Notes: generated from the letters alone by a model not told the origin. Positions 1 to 8,937 are shown, counted from the first letter of the stretch. The stretch is DNA of 43,332 nucleotides from an uncultured Oscillospiraceae bacterium (GCA_900754965.1 CAAEEO010000046.1:1-43332); one strand, 5' to 3'. Translations and numbers: made by a program.

Positions 1-1
1 A

Positions 2-175
2 AAGAAACCCTTCGGTTTCTTCCGGAAACGGCAGTCAAACACCCCTGTTTCCACAGAACCCCCGCTGACCCCGCCGGACTTCTCTCACCTGGCTGCCCAG
101 GAGTTGGAAGATGCCGACGGCGCCGTTGCGGAAATCAAATTCAATATGCATGATGAAGGAGACAAGAACCCATGA
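2..175 (+). CDS. C-terminal fragment of an unidentified protein
   Basis: An open frame enters from the left edge and ends at TGA 173-175, giving 57 visible residues. The visible part starts basic (KKPFGFFRKRQ), becomes proline/threonine-rich and ends in an acidic segment (AAQELEDADGAV). That resembles a cytoplasmic tail after a membrane segment, but the membrane segment is not in view. The stop overlaps the cupin start (ATGA, 172-175), which argues for translational coupling and for this being a real gene. No family recognised. Confidence 0.5.
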   Translation, partial: KKPFGFFRKRQSNTPVSTEPPLTPPDFSHLAAQELEDADGAVAEIKFNMHDEGDKNP

Positions 176-534
176 GCCACATTCGTAAAGTAGAACCCAA
201 ATGGATTGAAAACATGGTGGGCGGCCCCGGAAAGGTCTACAACCGCTCCCTGATCACCGGTCCGGCAGATTTGTTCCATTCCGGCCGCCTGTTTGCCCAC
301 AATGTGCTGGAAAAAGACTGCGGCCTCGGCTATCACAAGCATGAGGGAGAATGCGAATTCTATTACATTCTCAAAGGCAGCGCCGAGTACAATGACAACG
401 GCACCGTGGTCACGCTGCATCCCGGCGATGTGACCTACACCGGCCCCGGCGAGAGCCATGGCATCGTCAACCGCGCGGACGAGCCTTGTGAATTCATCGC
501 TCTGGTCCTGTTCGAAAAACAGAAAACCGAATAA
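172..534 (+). CDS. small single-domain cupin protein
   Basis: 120 aa, one conserved cupin beta-barrel. Cupin motif 1 is seen as GLGYHKHEGECEFYYILKG, which supplies two His and one Glu metal ligands. Motif 2 is seen as HPGDVTYTGPGESHGIVN, supplying the last His. Small stand-alone cupins of this type bind a divalent metal and act as isomerases, dioxygenases or sugar/ligand-binding proteins; the sequence does not say which. No signal peptide, so cytoplasmic. The start overlaps the upstream stop by four bases, so it is probably the last gene of an operon entering from the left. A strong bidirectional terminator follows. Confidence 0.85.
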   Translation: MSHIRKVEPKWIENMVGGPGKVYNRSLITGPADLFHSGRLFAHNVLEKDCGLGYHKHEGECEFYYILKGSAEYNDNGTVVTLHPGDVTYTGPGESHGIVNRADEPCEFIALVLFEKQKTE

Positions 535-545
535 AATCATTGCAA

Positions 546-581
546 AACGCCCCCGGTCGTTTCCATACGACCGGGGGCGTT
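546..581. terminator. bidirectional intrinsic terminator between the cupin and dnaC-like genes
   Basis: A perfect 15-bp inverted repeat (546-560 with 567-581) has a 6-nt loop and a very GC-rich core. A run of A precedes it on the plus strand, which is a U-tract for minus-strand transcripts, and T-rich sequence follows it. It lies between two convergent genes and can serve both. Confidence 0.85.
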
Positions 582-596
582 CGTATTTCTGTTCTT

Positions 597-1586
597 TCAG
601 GGGAACCGGGTGTGCAGCCGCCGGATATCCGTGCCCCGGAAGTGGAGCCACTGATACTCGCCCAGCAGCCGGGAGACGATCTGCGGCCCATACTGTCCGC
701 TCAGCGCCTCTTCCGTCAGGTTGGTGCTGATGATGGTGGGCCGTCCGGCAATCAAGCGCTGATTGATCAGGGTATACAGCGCACTCTGGGTAAAGGCAGT
801 GTTCATCTCCGTCCCCAGGTCGTCCAGGATCATCAGATCACAGTCCAGGTAATGTTTCACCACCGTCCCGGCCGCAGCGGACTCTTCCAGATCCCGGGAA
901 AACTTCTCTTTTTCAAAGGCCGCCAAGGCGGCGGTGGCGCTGTCATAGGCCACGCTGAACCCCTGCTCGGCCACGGTGCGGGCAATACAGGCGGACAGGA
1001 ACGTCTTGCCCAGTCCCGGCCCTCCGGAAAACACCATATTGGGAGAACGGGTGCTGAACCGATCGGCATACCGCCGACAGATGTCCCGGTTCATCACCAT
1101 CAGTTCCCGGGGACTTTCCCCGTCAGCCTCCGGGCGGTCGCTGTAACAGTGGGGATCGAAGGCGGAGAAACTCTCATCGCCCCGCAGCAGCTTGGACAGA
1201 TTCCGGGTCACTTCCGCATTATACAGTTTCCGCAGGCACTGGCACATTTTTCCGCCCACCGTACCCGTATCTCTGCACAGGGGACAGTCATACTGATCGT
1301 CGGTATAATCCGCCGGATAGCCGGCGGCCTGCAGCAGCTGTCTGCGCTGTGCCTGGAGCTGAAGATTTTCCGTTTCCAACGCTTTCAGTTCCTGCTGTGC
1401 CGTCCCATCCCGGCGCAGCGCCACCCCTGCCAGCTGCCGCATCTGGGTCTGGAGCGCCAGGTCAATCCGCCGCACGGCGGGCAGCCGTTCATAGATTTCC
1501 CGCTGCCTGGCGGACTGGCGGTCCTCATTGCGATGCCGGATCGTTTCCAGCTGTTTTCTGGCCTGGGCCAGCAATTTTCCGTCCAT
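597..1586 (-). CDS. DnaC/DnaI-like helicase loader ATPase
   Basis: 329 aa. The N-terminal ~95 residues are Arg/Gln/Leu-rich and probably coiled-coil, suiting contact with the replicative helicase. A four-Cys cluster follows (CPLC near 101-104, CQC near 115-117), as in DnaC/DnaI-type zinc modules. Next is an AAA+ core with Walker A GGPGLGKT (~188-195) and Walker B LMILDDLG (~251-258). The family loads DnaB-type helicase onto DNA at oriC or restarting forks. It starts 13 nt after the dnaD-like gene ends, with RBS AAGGAGGG between, so the two are one operon. That gene order is typical of Firmicutes primosome components. IstB-type transposon ATPases share the fold, but no transposase is nearby and the zinc cluster favours a loader. 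Confidence 0.85.
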   Translation of the reverse strand: MDGKLLAQARKQLETIRHRNEDRQSARQREIYERLPAVRRIDLALQTQMRQLAGVALRRDGTAQQELKALETENLQLQAQRRQLLQAAGYPADYTDDQYDCPLCRDTGTVGGKMCQCLRKLYNAEVTRNLSKLLRGDESFSAFDPHCYSDRPEADGESPRELMVMNRDICRRYADRFSTRSPNMVFSGGPGLGKTFLSACIARTVAEQGFSVAYDSATAALAAFEKEKFSRDLEESAAAGTVVKHYLDCDLMILDDLGTEMNTAFTQSALYTLINQRLIAGRPTIISTNLTEEALSGQYGPQIVSRLLGEYQWLHFRGTDIRRLHTRFP

Positions 1587-1599
1587 GGGCCGCCCTCCT

Positions 1600-2547
1600 T
1601 TACTTCAGGCTCTCGTAGAATTTCCGCAGGGATTCCTTTTCCCCGCCCGGGCTGCGCAGGGCAGGCGGCTCTCCCGCCGTCTGATTTCCTTTCCGCCGGG
1701 AAGGCAGGCAATCCCCCGCCTGGATTTCTTCCGGGGTATGCAGCCCCTTATCGTGCCAGTTGTGGATGATTTTGTTCATATACGGCCACTTCAGTCCCCC
1801 GGTCTGGGTCACGGTACGGTCGTAGGCCATCAGGATGGCATCCGTTTCAAATCCCAGATCCACCCAGTCTTTCAGATACCGGTTTTCCGTGGCAGACAGT
1901 TCCCGGTCCCAGATTCCCAGTTCCCGTTTCAGCTGCGCCATGGTCTCCTTGCGTCTGGCCCGGCTCTCCAGCAGCGCCTCCGCCTGCTCCATGGTGAAAA
2001 TCTCCATGCGCGCCCAGACATAGGCCTCTTTTTCCACTGCCCGCATGGTAGGCGTGCGCCCGGGGCCATATTTTTCCTGCACTTCCTGGGTCAACGCCGT
2101 CATCATGGTCATGATCACTTCCACCGGCAGACCCAGATGGTCATAAATCCCGAACAGGGTCTTGGTGTCCGAAGTGGACAGCACCCGGCCCAGAATGCCC
2201 TTGGCCTCGCTGAGCAAATCCCGGAACGCCAGGTCCTGCTGACTGCGGAGCACCACATAGTCCGCGTCATATTCCGGCAGCTCGTCCGCCGGGGCGGCGG
2301 GCCGTTGGGAGGACACGCCCAGCAGTCCCATTTTTTTCAGCTGACGGAACGCCAAATCCACCGCCCGCTCCGAAAGTCCCAGTTCCTGCCCGGTTCGCCG
2401 GACATCGATGGGCCGTTCCGGCCAGCGGTGCAGATACAGATACACCATGGCGCAGTCACTGTTCCCGCTTTGCAGCAGCAGGTCCACATCCGCCGCCGGC
2501 ACAGACATACTGGCCGGATTGGGCAGCACATACTGTTCCTTTCCCAT
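1600..2547 (-). CDS. DnaD-domain primosome protein
   Basis: 315 aa. The frame stays open further upstream, but ATG 2547 (MGKEQYVLPNP) is preferred because GGAGGGG lies just ahead of it. The N-terminus (~15-90) looks like a winged-helix DNA-binding domain (Gln-Glu-Leu-Gly-Leu-Ser-Glu recognition-helix style). Two DnaD-type helical repeats follow, around residues 110-180 and 205-275. The second ends in YMNKIIHNW, matching the YxxxIxxxW signature of this domain. DnaD/DnaB proteins remodel origin DNA and help recruit helicase in Firmicutes. It is co-transcribed with the downstream DnaC/DnaI-like ATPase, so the pair probably acts together in replication initiation or restart. Confidence 0.85.
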   Translation of the reverse strand: MGKEQYVLPNPASMSVPAADVDLLLQSGNSDCAMVYLYLHRWPERPIDVRRTGQELGLSERAVDLAFRQLKKMGLLGVSSQRPAAPADELPEYDADYVVLRSQQDLAFRDLLSEAKGILGRVLSTSDTKTLFGIYDHLGLPVEVIMTMMTALTQEVQEKYGPGRTPTMRAVEKEAYVWARMEIFTMEQAEALLESRARRKETMAQLKRELGIWDRELSATENRYLKDWVDLGFETDAILMAYDRTVTQTGGLKWPYMNKIIHNWHDKGLHTPEEIQAGDCLPSRRKGNQTAGEPPALRSPGGEKESLRKFYESLK

Positions 2548-2632
2548 GGTCTTTCCCCTCCGATGCTCTTTCGTACTTCCAAAGTCGTGGATGACCGGCC
2601 CGCTGTCGGTCCGGTCATTACGCTCTGTGTGC

Positions 2633-2661
2633 ATTATAGCATCAAAATCATCTTGTCGCAA
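2633..2661 (-). promoter_or_regulatory. sigma-A-type promoter of the dnaD-dnaC operon
   Basis: Minus strand: TTGCGA (2661-2656), 17-nt spacer, TATAAT (2638-2633) with an upstream TG (extended -10, TGCTATAAT). The leader to the dnaD start is about 80 nt. It contains an inverted repeat, ATGACCGG with CCGGTCAT, around 2590-2620. The -35 overlaps that of the divergent plus-strand promoter. Confidence 0.75.
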
Positions 2662-2682
2662 TAGCCAGTTGTGTGTTATAAT
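2653..2682 (+). promoter_or_regulatory. promoter of the U32 peptidase-maf-mreC-mreD-PBP2 operon
   Basis: TTGTCG (2653-2658), 18-nt spacer, TATAAT (2677-2682) with TG one base upstream (extended -10). Its -35 shares three bases with the -35 of the opposing dnaD promoter, so RNA polymerase probably cannot occupy both at once. Confidence 0.7.
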
Positions 2683-2720
2683 AGTGTGATTCATTATATG
2701 AATTCGCAGGTTTCTGCGGG

Positions 2721-2729
2721 TTATTCACA
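2721..2729 (+). promoter_or_regulatory. DnaA-box-like 9-mer TTATTCACA
   Basis: Exact match to the general DnaA box TTATNCACA, in the 5' leader of the U32 gene and ~40 bases from the divergent promoters. A near-match TTATTTCAC follows directly (2731-2739). A single 9-mer can occur by chance. The interest comes from its position beside replication-initiation genes. Confidence 0.35.
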
Positions 2730-2756
2730 GTTATTTCACGAGTATGGAGCTGTTTT

Positions 2757-4844
2757 ATGATAGAATTATTGGCACCGGCGGGTTCGCCGGAAAGCGTGAT
2801 CGCCGCCGTGCAAAGCGGGGCGGACGCTGTCTATTTGGGGTTTGGCGCATTCAACGCCCGGCGGGGCGCCTCCAACTTTTCGGAGGAAGAATTTGCCAAA
2901 GCCGTGCGCTATTGTCATATCCGCGGCTGTAAAGTCTACGTCACCATGAACACCCTGGTGGGCGACCGGGAATTGGCAGACGCGGCAAATCTGGCCAGTG
3001 TGGCCTCGGAGTGCGGGGCCGACGGCATCATCATCCAGGATCTGGGCCTGATCAAGGTCATTCGGCAGGCCGTGCCGGACATTCCCCTGCACGCCAGCAC
3101 CCAGATGAGCGTACACAATCTGGCCGGAGTGCAGGCCTGTGCGGAAATGGGTCTGACCCGTGCCGTTCTGGCCCGGGAACTGAGTTTTGAGCAGATTCGG
3201 TTCATCACCGAGCGTTCTCCCATCGAGATCGAAGTGTTTGTCCACGGCGCCCTGTGTTTCTGCCATTCCGGCCAGTGCTACATGAGTTCTCTCATCGGCC
3301 GGCGCAGCGGCAACCGGGGCATGTGCGCCCAGCCTTGCCGGATGCAGTACAACATGGGCGGCCGGATGGACGATTATCCCCTGTCCCTGAAGGACAACTG
3401 TCTTGTGACCAAACTCCAGGAATTGGAACGGGCAGGCGTGGCCTGCGCGAAAATCGAGGGACGGATGAAACGGCCGGAGTACACCGCCGCCGTCACCCAG
3501 GTCTATTCCGCCGTGCTCAAGGAGCATCGGCAGCCCACCTCCGATGAGATGGAGCAGTTGGAAATGGCCTTCTCCCGGGACGGATTTACCACCGGATATT
3601 ACGATGGGGAACGGGGACCTCAGATGTTCGGCACCCGGAAAGACCCGGGCAAAGCCCAGGAAAAATTTTTCAGCGGCATCCGCAAACAGTATGCCGACGG
3701 CGAACTGCGGCGGGTCCCTGTGGATTTCTATATGGTCGTGAAAGACCAGCAGCCCATCCAGGCCGGCATCACCGACCGGGAGGGAAACAAAATCGCCCTG
3801 AAGGGGAATGTGCCCCAGAAAGCCGTCAGCCGGGGCGTGACGGAGCAGCAGGTCCGGGATCAGTTGTATAAAACCGGCGGTACCCCGTACTATGCGGAAA
3901 ATATCTACTGCGAACTGGAGCCGGGTCTGCATGTGCCCGCCTCGGAGCTGAACGATCTGCGTCGCCGGCTCATCTCCGAACTGACCGCCAAACGGGGCAC
4001 CCCGCCCCACCGGCGCATCCGTCAGTTCCCCCCGGCACCCAATCAGCAGCTGGCCCCGGCTCAGCCCAACCGGATTTTCCAGGTGCTCTCCGCCGAACAG
4101 CTGACCCCGGAACTGGCGGAACTGGAACCGGATTATCTGTATGTCCCTCTGGAGGTGCTGTACAAGCATCCCGGCTGCACCGATGCCTTCACGCAAAAAG
4201 GCGCCGTCGTAACCGCAGTGCTGCCGCGGATCATCAATGACGATCAGATTCCCGAAGTGCTGGAAATGCTCCGGGCTGTCCGGGAAACCGGCGTCAGCGA
4301 GGCACTGGTAGGCAACCTGGGACACATTTTCCTGGCAAGCAAAACCGGATTTGCCGTGCGGGGCGACTTCGGTCTGAATGTGTTCAACTCCTATTCCCTG
4401 GATGTGCTCAGCCGGGCAGGTCTGCAATCTGTCACTGCCTCCTTTGAGCTGCGGATGGCCCAGATTCGGGATCTGAAAAAACCTCTGGACACGGAAATGA
4501 TCATTTATGGCCGACTGCCTGCCATGGTCTCCGAACAGTGCATCATCAAAAACAGCGCCGGCCGCTGCTCCTGTCAGACGCCCGGTCAGCTGGCCGACCG
4601 GATGGGTTCCGTTTTCCCCGTTGTGCGGGAATTCGGCTGCCGGAATGTGATCTACAACGCCCACAAACTCTTTCTGGCCGATAAGCGCCGGGATTATGAA
4701 AACGCCGGGCTATGGGGCGTGCGGATGATGTTCACCACGGAATCGGCGCGGGAGTGCGTGGAAGTGGCCAAGAGTTATGCCGGACTGTCCGAGTATCGAC
4801 CCAACGGCCTGACCCGCGGCCTGTATTACAGAGGGGTGGAATAA
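2757..4844 (+). CDS. U32-family peptidase / RlhA-like 23S rRNA hydroxylase
   Basis: 695 aa. It begins MIELLAPAGSPES, the usual start of the U32 TIM-barrel family, with RBS GGAG 7 nt upstream. The family signature is seen near 159-178 (EVFVHGALCFCHSGQCYMSS). A further Cys pair in GNRGMCAQPCRM (~185-196) completes the Cys set that holds an Fe-S cluster in RlhA-type members. The length and the long second half (from ~residue 390) fit members that carry a DUF3656-like region. The old name is collagenase-like protease; the family members studied (RlhA, TrhP) are prephenate-dependent RNA hydroxylases. rRNA hydroxylation is therefore more likely than proteolysis, but the RlhA versus TrhP-type choice is inferred. 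First gene of the envelope operon; its TAA overlaps the maf start by one base. Confidence 0.85.
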   Translation: MIELLAPAGSPESVIAAVQSGADAVYLGFGAFNARRGASNFSEEEFAKAVRYCHIRGCKVYVTMNTLVGDRELADAANLASVASECGADGIIIQDLGLIKVIRQAVPDIPLHASTQMSVHNLAGVQACAEMGLTRAVLARELSFEQIRFITERSPIEIEVFVHGALCFCHSGQCYMSSLIGRRSGNRGMCAQPCRMQYNMGGRMDDYPLSLKDNCLVTKLQELERAGVACAKIEGRMKRPEYTAAVTQVYSAVLKEHRQPTSDEMEQLEMAFSRDGFTTGYYDGERGPQMFGTRKDPGKAQEKFFSGIRKQYADGELRRVPVDFYMVVKDQQPIQAGITDREGNKIALKGNVPQKAVSRGVTEQQVRDQLYKTGGTPYYAENIYCELEPGLHVPASELNDLRRRLISELTAKRGTPPHRRIRQFPPAPNQQLAPAQPNRIFQVLSAEQLTPELAELEPDYLYVPLEVLYKHPGCTDAFTQKGAVVTAVLPRIINDDQIPEVLEMLRAVRETGVSEALVGNLGHIFLASKTGFAVRGDFGLNVFNSYSLDVLSRAGLQSVTASFELRMAQIRDLKKPLDTEMIIYGRLPAMVSEQCIIKNSAGRCSCQTPGQLADRMGSVFPVVREFGCRNVIYNAHKLFLADKRRDYENAGLWGVRMMFTTESARECVEVAKSYAGLSEYRPNGLTRGLYYRGVE

Positions 4845-5413
4845 TGGAAATCGTTCTGGCCTCCGGGTCTCCCCGGAGAAAACAGCTTTTGGATATGTTG
4901 GGAATGGACTTTACCGTCCATCCCGCCTCCGGTGAGGAGATTCTTCCTCCCGGCGCCGGGCCGGAAGAGACGGTATGTCTGCTCTCCGCCCAAAAAGCGG
5001 GCGCCGTGGCGGCGCTGTATCCCCCGGAAACGGTAATCATCGCCGCAGACACCATCGTCTGGCATCAGGGAACCATTCTGGGCAAACCCCGGGATGCCCG
5101 GGATGCCGCCCGGATGCTGGCCGGTCTGTCCGGCTGCACCCATCAGGTGTTCACCGGTGTAACCGTCCGTAAGGGCGAGCAGGTGCTCACCGCCGCAGAA
5201 ATGACCCAGGTCCGGTTCCGGAAACTGTCCGGGCCGGAGATCGATGCATACATCGCCACCGGCGAGCCCATGGACAAGGCGGGCGCTTACGGCGCGCAGG
5301 GGCTTGCCAGCCTGTTTGTGACAGGCATCGACGGAGACTTTTTCAATGTGATGGGTCTGCCGGTGTGCCGCCTTGGAAAAATGCTGAAAGAAGTGGGCGT
5401 GGAACTGCTTTGA
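4844..5413 (+). CDS. maf: Maf-family nucleoside triphosphate pyrophosphatase
   Basis: 189 aa, starting at the ATG that overlaps the previous stop (TAATG). The N-terminal LASGSPRRKQLL is the Maf substrate/phosphate-binding motif. VIIAADTIVW (~65-74) and GKPRD (~82-86) are the other conserved family blocks. Maf proteins hydrolyse dTTP/UTP or modified nucleotides to monophosphates and are linked to septum formation and arrest of division. It sits immediately before mreC, as in many Firmicutes, with only a four-base overlap. The dTTP/UTP class (YhdE-like) is assumed rather than shown. Confidence 0.9.
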   Translation: MEIVLASGSPRRKQLLDMLGMDFTVHPASGEEILPPGAGPEETVCLLSAQKAGAVAALYPPETVIIAADTIVWHQGTILGKPRDARDAARMLAGLSGCTHQVFTGVTVRKGEQVLTAAEMTQVRFRKLSGPEIDAYIATGEPMDKAGAYGAQGLASLFVTGIDGDFFNVMGLPVCRLGKMLKEVGVELL

Positions 5414-6252
5414 AAACTTACCTGAAAAAATATGGAATCAAACTTCTGGTTCTGGTCCTGGTGGTGGCCCTCATCGCCGGACTGGGCCATCGGATGCGGC
5501 AGGGGCAGGCCGGAGCGGCGGAGGACGCCGCCGGAGCGCTGCGCACGCCTTTCCAGAAAGTGGCCTCGGCTCTGGTCAGCCGCATGGAAGACCTGTATGG
5601 CTACCTGTTTGAATACAACAATCTGAAAGAGGAAAACGAACTGCTGCGCGCTCAACTGGCAGAATTGGAGCAGCAGATCCGTGAAAACGACCGCGCCACC
5701 GAGGAAAACGCCCGGCTGCGGCAGCTGTTGGAATTGAGTGAAAAACACTCCGATTTCACCTTTGAATCCGCCAAAGTGGTCTCCTGGAGCGCCTCCAACT
5801 GGAACAGCAGCTTTACCATCAGTAAAGGCAGCGACTCCGGCCTGGAAGTGGGCGACAGCGTGGTCACGGAATACGGCGTATTGGTGGGCACCATCATCGA
5901 GACCGGCTCCAACTGGTCCACCGTGGAGACCATCACCGACCTGGGCACCCGGATTGGCGTGCTGGTGGGGTCGGAAGAAGTTTCCGCCATCCTCCAGGGC
6001 GACTATACCCTGATGCGCAGCCAGTACATGAAACTGAACTACATTGCCACCCCGGACCAGATCATCACCGGGGACACGGTCATCACCTCCGGCGCCGGCG
6101 GCGCCTATCCCCAGGGACTGATCGTGGGTACGGTCTCCTCGGTGCACACCGAGGCCGCCGGGCAGAATGAATATGCCGTGGTGGAACCCTTTACCGCACT
6201 GGAAGAGCTGACCCAGATTTTCATCATCAAAGACTTCCAGGTCACGGAATAA
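5410..6252 (+). CDS. mreC: rod shape-determining protein MreC
   Basis: 280 aa, read from TTG 5410, which overlaps the maf stop (TTGA). Upstream in-frame ATGs would lie deep inside maf. One membrane segment at ~10-26 (KLLVLVLVVALIAGLG). A coiled coil at ~60-112 is rich in Glu/Leu/Gln (NNLKEENELLRAQLAELEQQ). The C-terminal beta-barrel region shows the usual Gly-rich turns (GSDSGLEVGDSVVT, TSGAGGAYPQGLIVG). MreC is an extracytoplasmic scaffold that activates PBP2/RodA during side-wall synthesis. It is followed by mreD and PBP2. No mreB is in the window, so it must be encoded elsewhere or missing. Confidence 0.93.
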   Translation: MKTYLKKYGIKLLVLVLVVALIAGLGHRMRQGQAGAAEDAAGALRTPFQKVASALVSRMEDLYGYLFEYNNLKEENELLRAQLAELEQQIRENDRATEENARLRQLLELSEKHSDFTFESAKVVSWSASNWNSSFTISKGSDSGLEVGDSVVTEYGVLVGTIIETGSNWSTVETITDLGTRIGVLVGSEEVSAILQGDYTLMRSQYMKLNYIATPDQIITGDTVITSGAGGAYPQGLIVGTVSSVHTEAAGQNEYAVVEPFTALEELTQIFIIKDFQVTE

Positions 6253-6263
6253 GGAGCCATGCC

Positions 6264-6779
6264 ATGCTGAGAGATCTTATCGACTTCAAAAAAATCCGGC
6301 TGGCTTTGTGGTATGTGGGGTACGGCGTGCTGATCCTGTTTTTGCAGGACACGGTCTTCGCCCGGTTCAGCCTGTTCGGGGTGAAAATGTTCTTCGCCCC
6401 CGCCGCCTGCGTGGCCGTGGGCGGACTGGAAGGCGGCTACCGGGGCGGACTGTTCGGTCTCTGGACCGGCATCCTGCGTGATATGATCTTCCCGGAACAC
6501 GTGGTTTTGTTCACCCTGCTGTTCCCCGCTCTGGGATTTTTCGCCGGTATGGCCGGGGAATTCTGGCTCAGCCGCACATTCTCCGCCTATCTGGCCGCCT
6601 CTGCCGCCGCCATCGCCCTCACAGGTCTGTTTCAGGCCGTGCCCGCCGTGCTGGCGCAGCCCGGCTCCATTTTCTACTGCCTGCTGATGGTGATTGCCCA
6701 GACCCTCTGGTCCATGCCCATGGCCGCTGCGGTCTATTTCCCCGCCCGGGCCATTGCCCGCAAGCAAAAATCCGTATAA
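6264..6779 (+). CDS. mreD: rod shape-determining protein MreD
   Basis: 171 aa, almost wholly hydrophobic with about five membrane segments. The N-terminal pattern (LILFLQDTVFARFSLFGVK) is typical of MreD. Its length matches the family. It begins 11 nt after mreC, following an AAGGAG site. MreD is the integral-membrane partner of MreC in the elongasome. Weak sequence conservation is normal for MreD, so the call leans on its place between mreC and the PBP2 gene. Confidence 0.88.
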   Translation: MLRDLIDFKKIRLALWYVGYGVLILFLQDTVFARFSLFGVKMFFAPAACVAVGGLEGGYRGGLFGLWTGILRDMIFPEHVVLFTLLFPALGFFAGMAGEFWLSRTFSAYLAASAAAIALTGLFQAVPAVLAQPGSIFYCLLMVIAQTLWSMPMAAAVYFPARAIARKQKSV

Positions 6780-6804
6780 CGCCTTTGCAAGCAAGGAATT
6801 GCCT

Positions 6805-8937
6805 ATGAAAAAACTCATTTCCACCCCCCGCCTGATTGGCGGCGGGATCGTGATCGCTCTGCTGGTGATCCTGTACTGCGCAGTGATGTTTAAGCTGCAA
6901 ATCGTGGACGGCGCCAGCTACAACGACGAAAGCACCAATAATATCACCTCGGAGGAGACCGTAGCCGCCTCCCGGGGCAACATTCTGGACCGGTACGGCC
7001 GGCTTCTGGTGTCCAGTAAGACCTGCTACAACATCGTCATCAACACGGACGAGCTGTTTGAGCAGGAGGACCCCAATGCCGTCATCCTGGAACTGATTGA
7101 CACTGTGGAATCCTTTGGGGAGACCTATACCGACGATCTGCCCATCACCGCCCAATCTCCCTTCGAATTTACGGAGATGTCCGATATCCAGCGCACCGTG
7201 CTGGACGGCTATATCGAAAATGCCAAGAAGTATTATGAGGACACCGCCAAAGCCACCGGTCTGACCGACGGAGATGTGACAGCGGTGGAGCTGATGGCAT
7301 TTTTCCGCTCCCGGTACTCCATCGGCAACCAGTATGACAACCAGCAGACCCGGAAAATCGCCGGCCTGCGCTATGAGCTGAACAGCCGTTACATTATCCA
7401 GACCTCCAACTATATCTTCGTGGAAGACGCCAGTCTGGAACTGATCACCCGGCTGCTGGAACACGATGTACCCGGCGTGGAGATTGAAAACAGCTATGTC
7501 CGGGAATACAACACCAATGGCGCAGCCCATATCCTGGGCTATGTGGGCGCCATGAACGCAGAAGAATACCAGAACAAATACAAAGCCAAGAACTATGCCT
7601 ATAATGCCCGGGTGGGCAAGGAAGGCGCCGAACTGGCCTTTGAGGAATATCTCCACGGCACGGACGGCACCATGGATGTGACCAAAACTTCCGACGGTTC
7701 CATCGTCAAAACCGCCTATACCGAGGAGCCGCAGCCCGGCAGCAATGTTTATCTCACACTGGACATCGTGCTCCAGGAGGCCGTGGAGCGCATCCTCTCG
7801 TCCAATATCGAGACCATGCAGGCCCAGCGTGACCTGGACAACGAAAAGTACGAGGCCAACGGTGAACTGGAAATGATCCGCCAGGACATCAGCGGCGGCG
7901 CCATCGCCGTGGTAGATGTCAAGTCCAACGAGCCCCTGGCTCTGGCCAGCTGGCCCACCTTCGACCTGACCACGCTGATGGATCATTACAGCGAGGTCAG
8001 CACCGATGAAACCGCTCCTCTGCTGAACCGTGCCCTGATGGGTCAGTACGCCCCCGGCTCCACCTTCAAGCCCTGTACTGCCATTGCCGCCCTGAGCGAG
8101 GGTGTCATCACCACGGAAAGCACCATCACCGACGAGGGTATTTTCCGGAAATATGAGGACGCCGGCTACGCCCCGGCCTGCTGGATTTACACCAACACCA
8201 AAACCACCCACGGCACCGTCAATGTGGCCCAGGCGCTGATGGTCTCCTGCAACTACTTCTTCTACACCATCGGTGACTATCTGGGCATTGACAAAATGGT
8301 GGAGTACGCCAACAACTTCGGTCTGGGCGAACATACCGGCATCGAGCTGCCGGAGAGCGTGGGCGTGATGTCCAATCCGGACTATAAGCTGGAGCAGACC
8401 GGCGCAGGCTGGTATGCCGGCGATACCGTCCAGACGGCCATCGGACAGAGCTACAACCTCTTCACCCCCCTGCAGCTGGCCTCCTATACCGCCACCATCG
8501 CCAACGACGGCGTGCGCCACAGCGCCTCCATTCTGAAGAAAGTTTCCAGCTATGATTATGCGGAAAACATCTATCAGCGGCAGCCGGAAGTGCTGAGCAC
8601 CGTGAAAAGCGACCCCAAAAACTTTGAGGCCGTTCAGTATGGCATGTATCTCGTGGCCAACAACCCCGACGGCAACGCCTACCCCACTTTCTACGATTAT
8701 CCCATTGATGTGGCCGCCAAAACCGGCTCGGCACAGATTGGCAAAGGCAACACCGCCAACGCCTGTTTCGTGTGCTACGCCCCCTATGACGACCCGGAAG
8801 TGGCTGTGGCCGTGGTGGTAGAACGCGGCGCGGCCGGCTCTGCCATCGCCAGCCTCGCCCGGGAAGTGCTGGACGCTTACTTCAGCATCCAGGACTCCAA
8901 CGAAACCGTGGAATCGGAAATGACCCTCTTGCGATAA
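6805..8937 (+). CDS. penicillin-binding protein 2 (elongation-specific class B PBP)
   Basis: 710 aa. ATG 6805 is chosen because AAGGAATT precedes it and a membrane anchor (~11-30) follows at once. The N-terminal pedestal contains SRGNILDRYG (~57-66), the usual start of the PBP dimer domain. The transpeptidase motifs are all present: STFK (Ser ~419), SCN (~481-483) and KTGSA (~639-643). It crosslinks peptidoglycan during side-wall growth with MreC/MreD, its direct upstream neighbours. A ~60-residue acidic insert at ~85-160 in the pedestal is longer than in model PBP2s. The divergence is mild and all catalytic residues are intact. Last gene of the operon; AT-rich DNA follows. Confidence 0.93.
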   Translation: MKKLISTPRLIGGGIVIALLVILYCAVMFKLQIVDGASYNDESTNNITSEETVAASRGNILDRYGRLLVSSKTCYNIVINTDELFEQEDPNAVILELIDTVESFGETYTDDLPITAQSPFEFTEMSDIQRTVLDGYIENAKKYYEDTAKATGLTDGDVTAVELMAFFRSRYSIGNQYDNQQTRKIAGLRYELNSRYIIQTSNYIFVEDASLELITRLLEHDVPGVEIENSYVREYNTNGAAHILGYVGAMNAEEYQNKYKAKNYAYNARVGKEGAELAFEEYLHGTDGTMDVTKTSDGSIVKTAYTEEPQPGSNVYLTLDIVLQEAVERILSSNIETMQAQRDLDNEKYEANGELEMIRQDISGGAIAVVDVKSNEPLALASWPTFDLTTLMDHYSEVSTDETAPLLNRALMGQYAPGSTFKPCTAIAALSEGVITTESTITDEGIFRKYEDAGYAPACWIYTNTKTTHGTVNVAQALMVSCNYFFYTIGDYLGIDKMVEYANNFGLGEHTGIELPESVGVMSNPDYKLEQTGAGWYAGDTVQTAIGQSYNLFTPLQLASYTATIANDGVRHSASILKKVSSYDYAENIYQRQPEVLSTVKSDPKNFEAVQYGMYLVANNPDGNAYPTFYDYPIDVAAKTGSAQIGKGNTANACFVCYAPYDDPEVAVAVVVERGAAGSAIASLAREVLDAYFSIQDSNETVESEMTLLR

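Noticed and set aside
597..1586. IstB transposition helper ATPase
   Set aside because: No transposase or inverted repeats nearby; the Cys cluster and pairing with a DnaD-domain protein point to a helicase loader.
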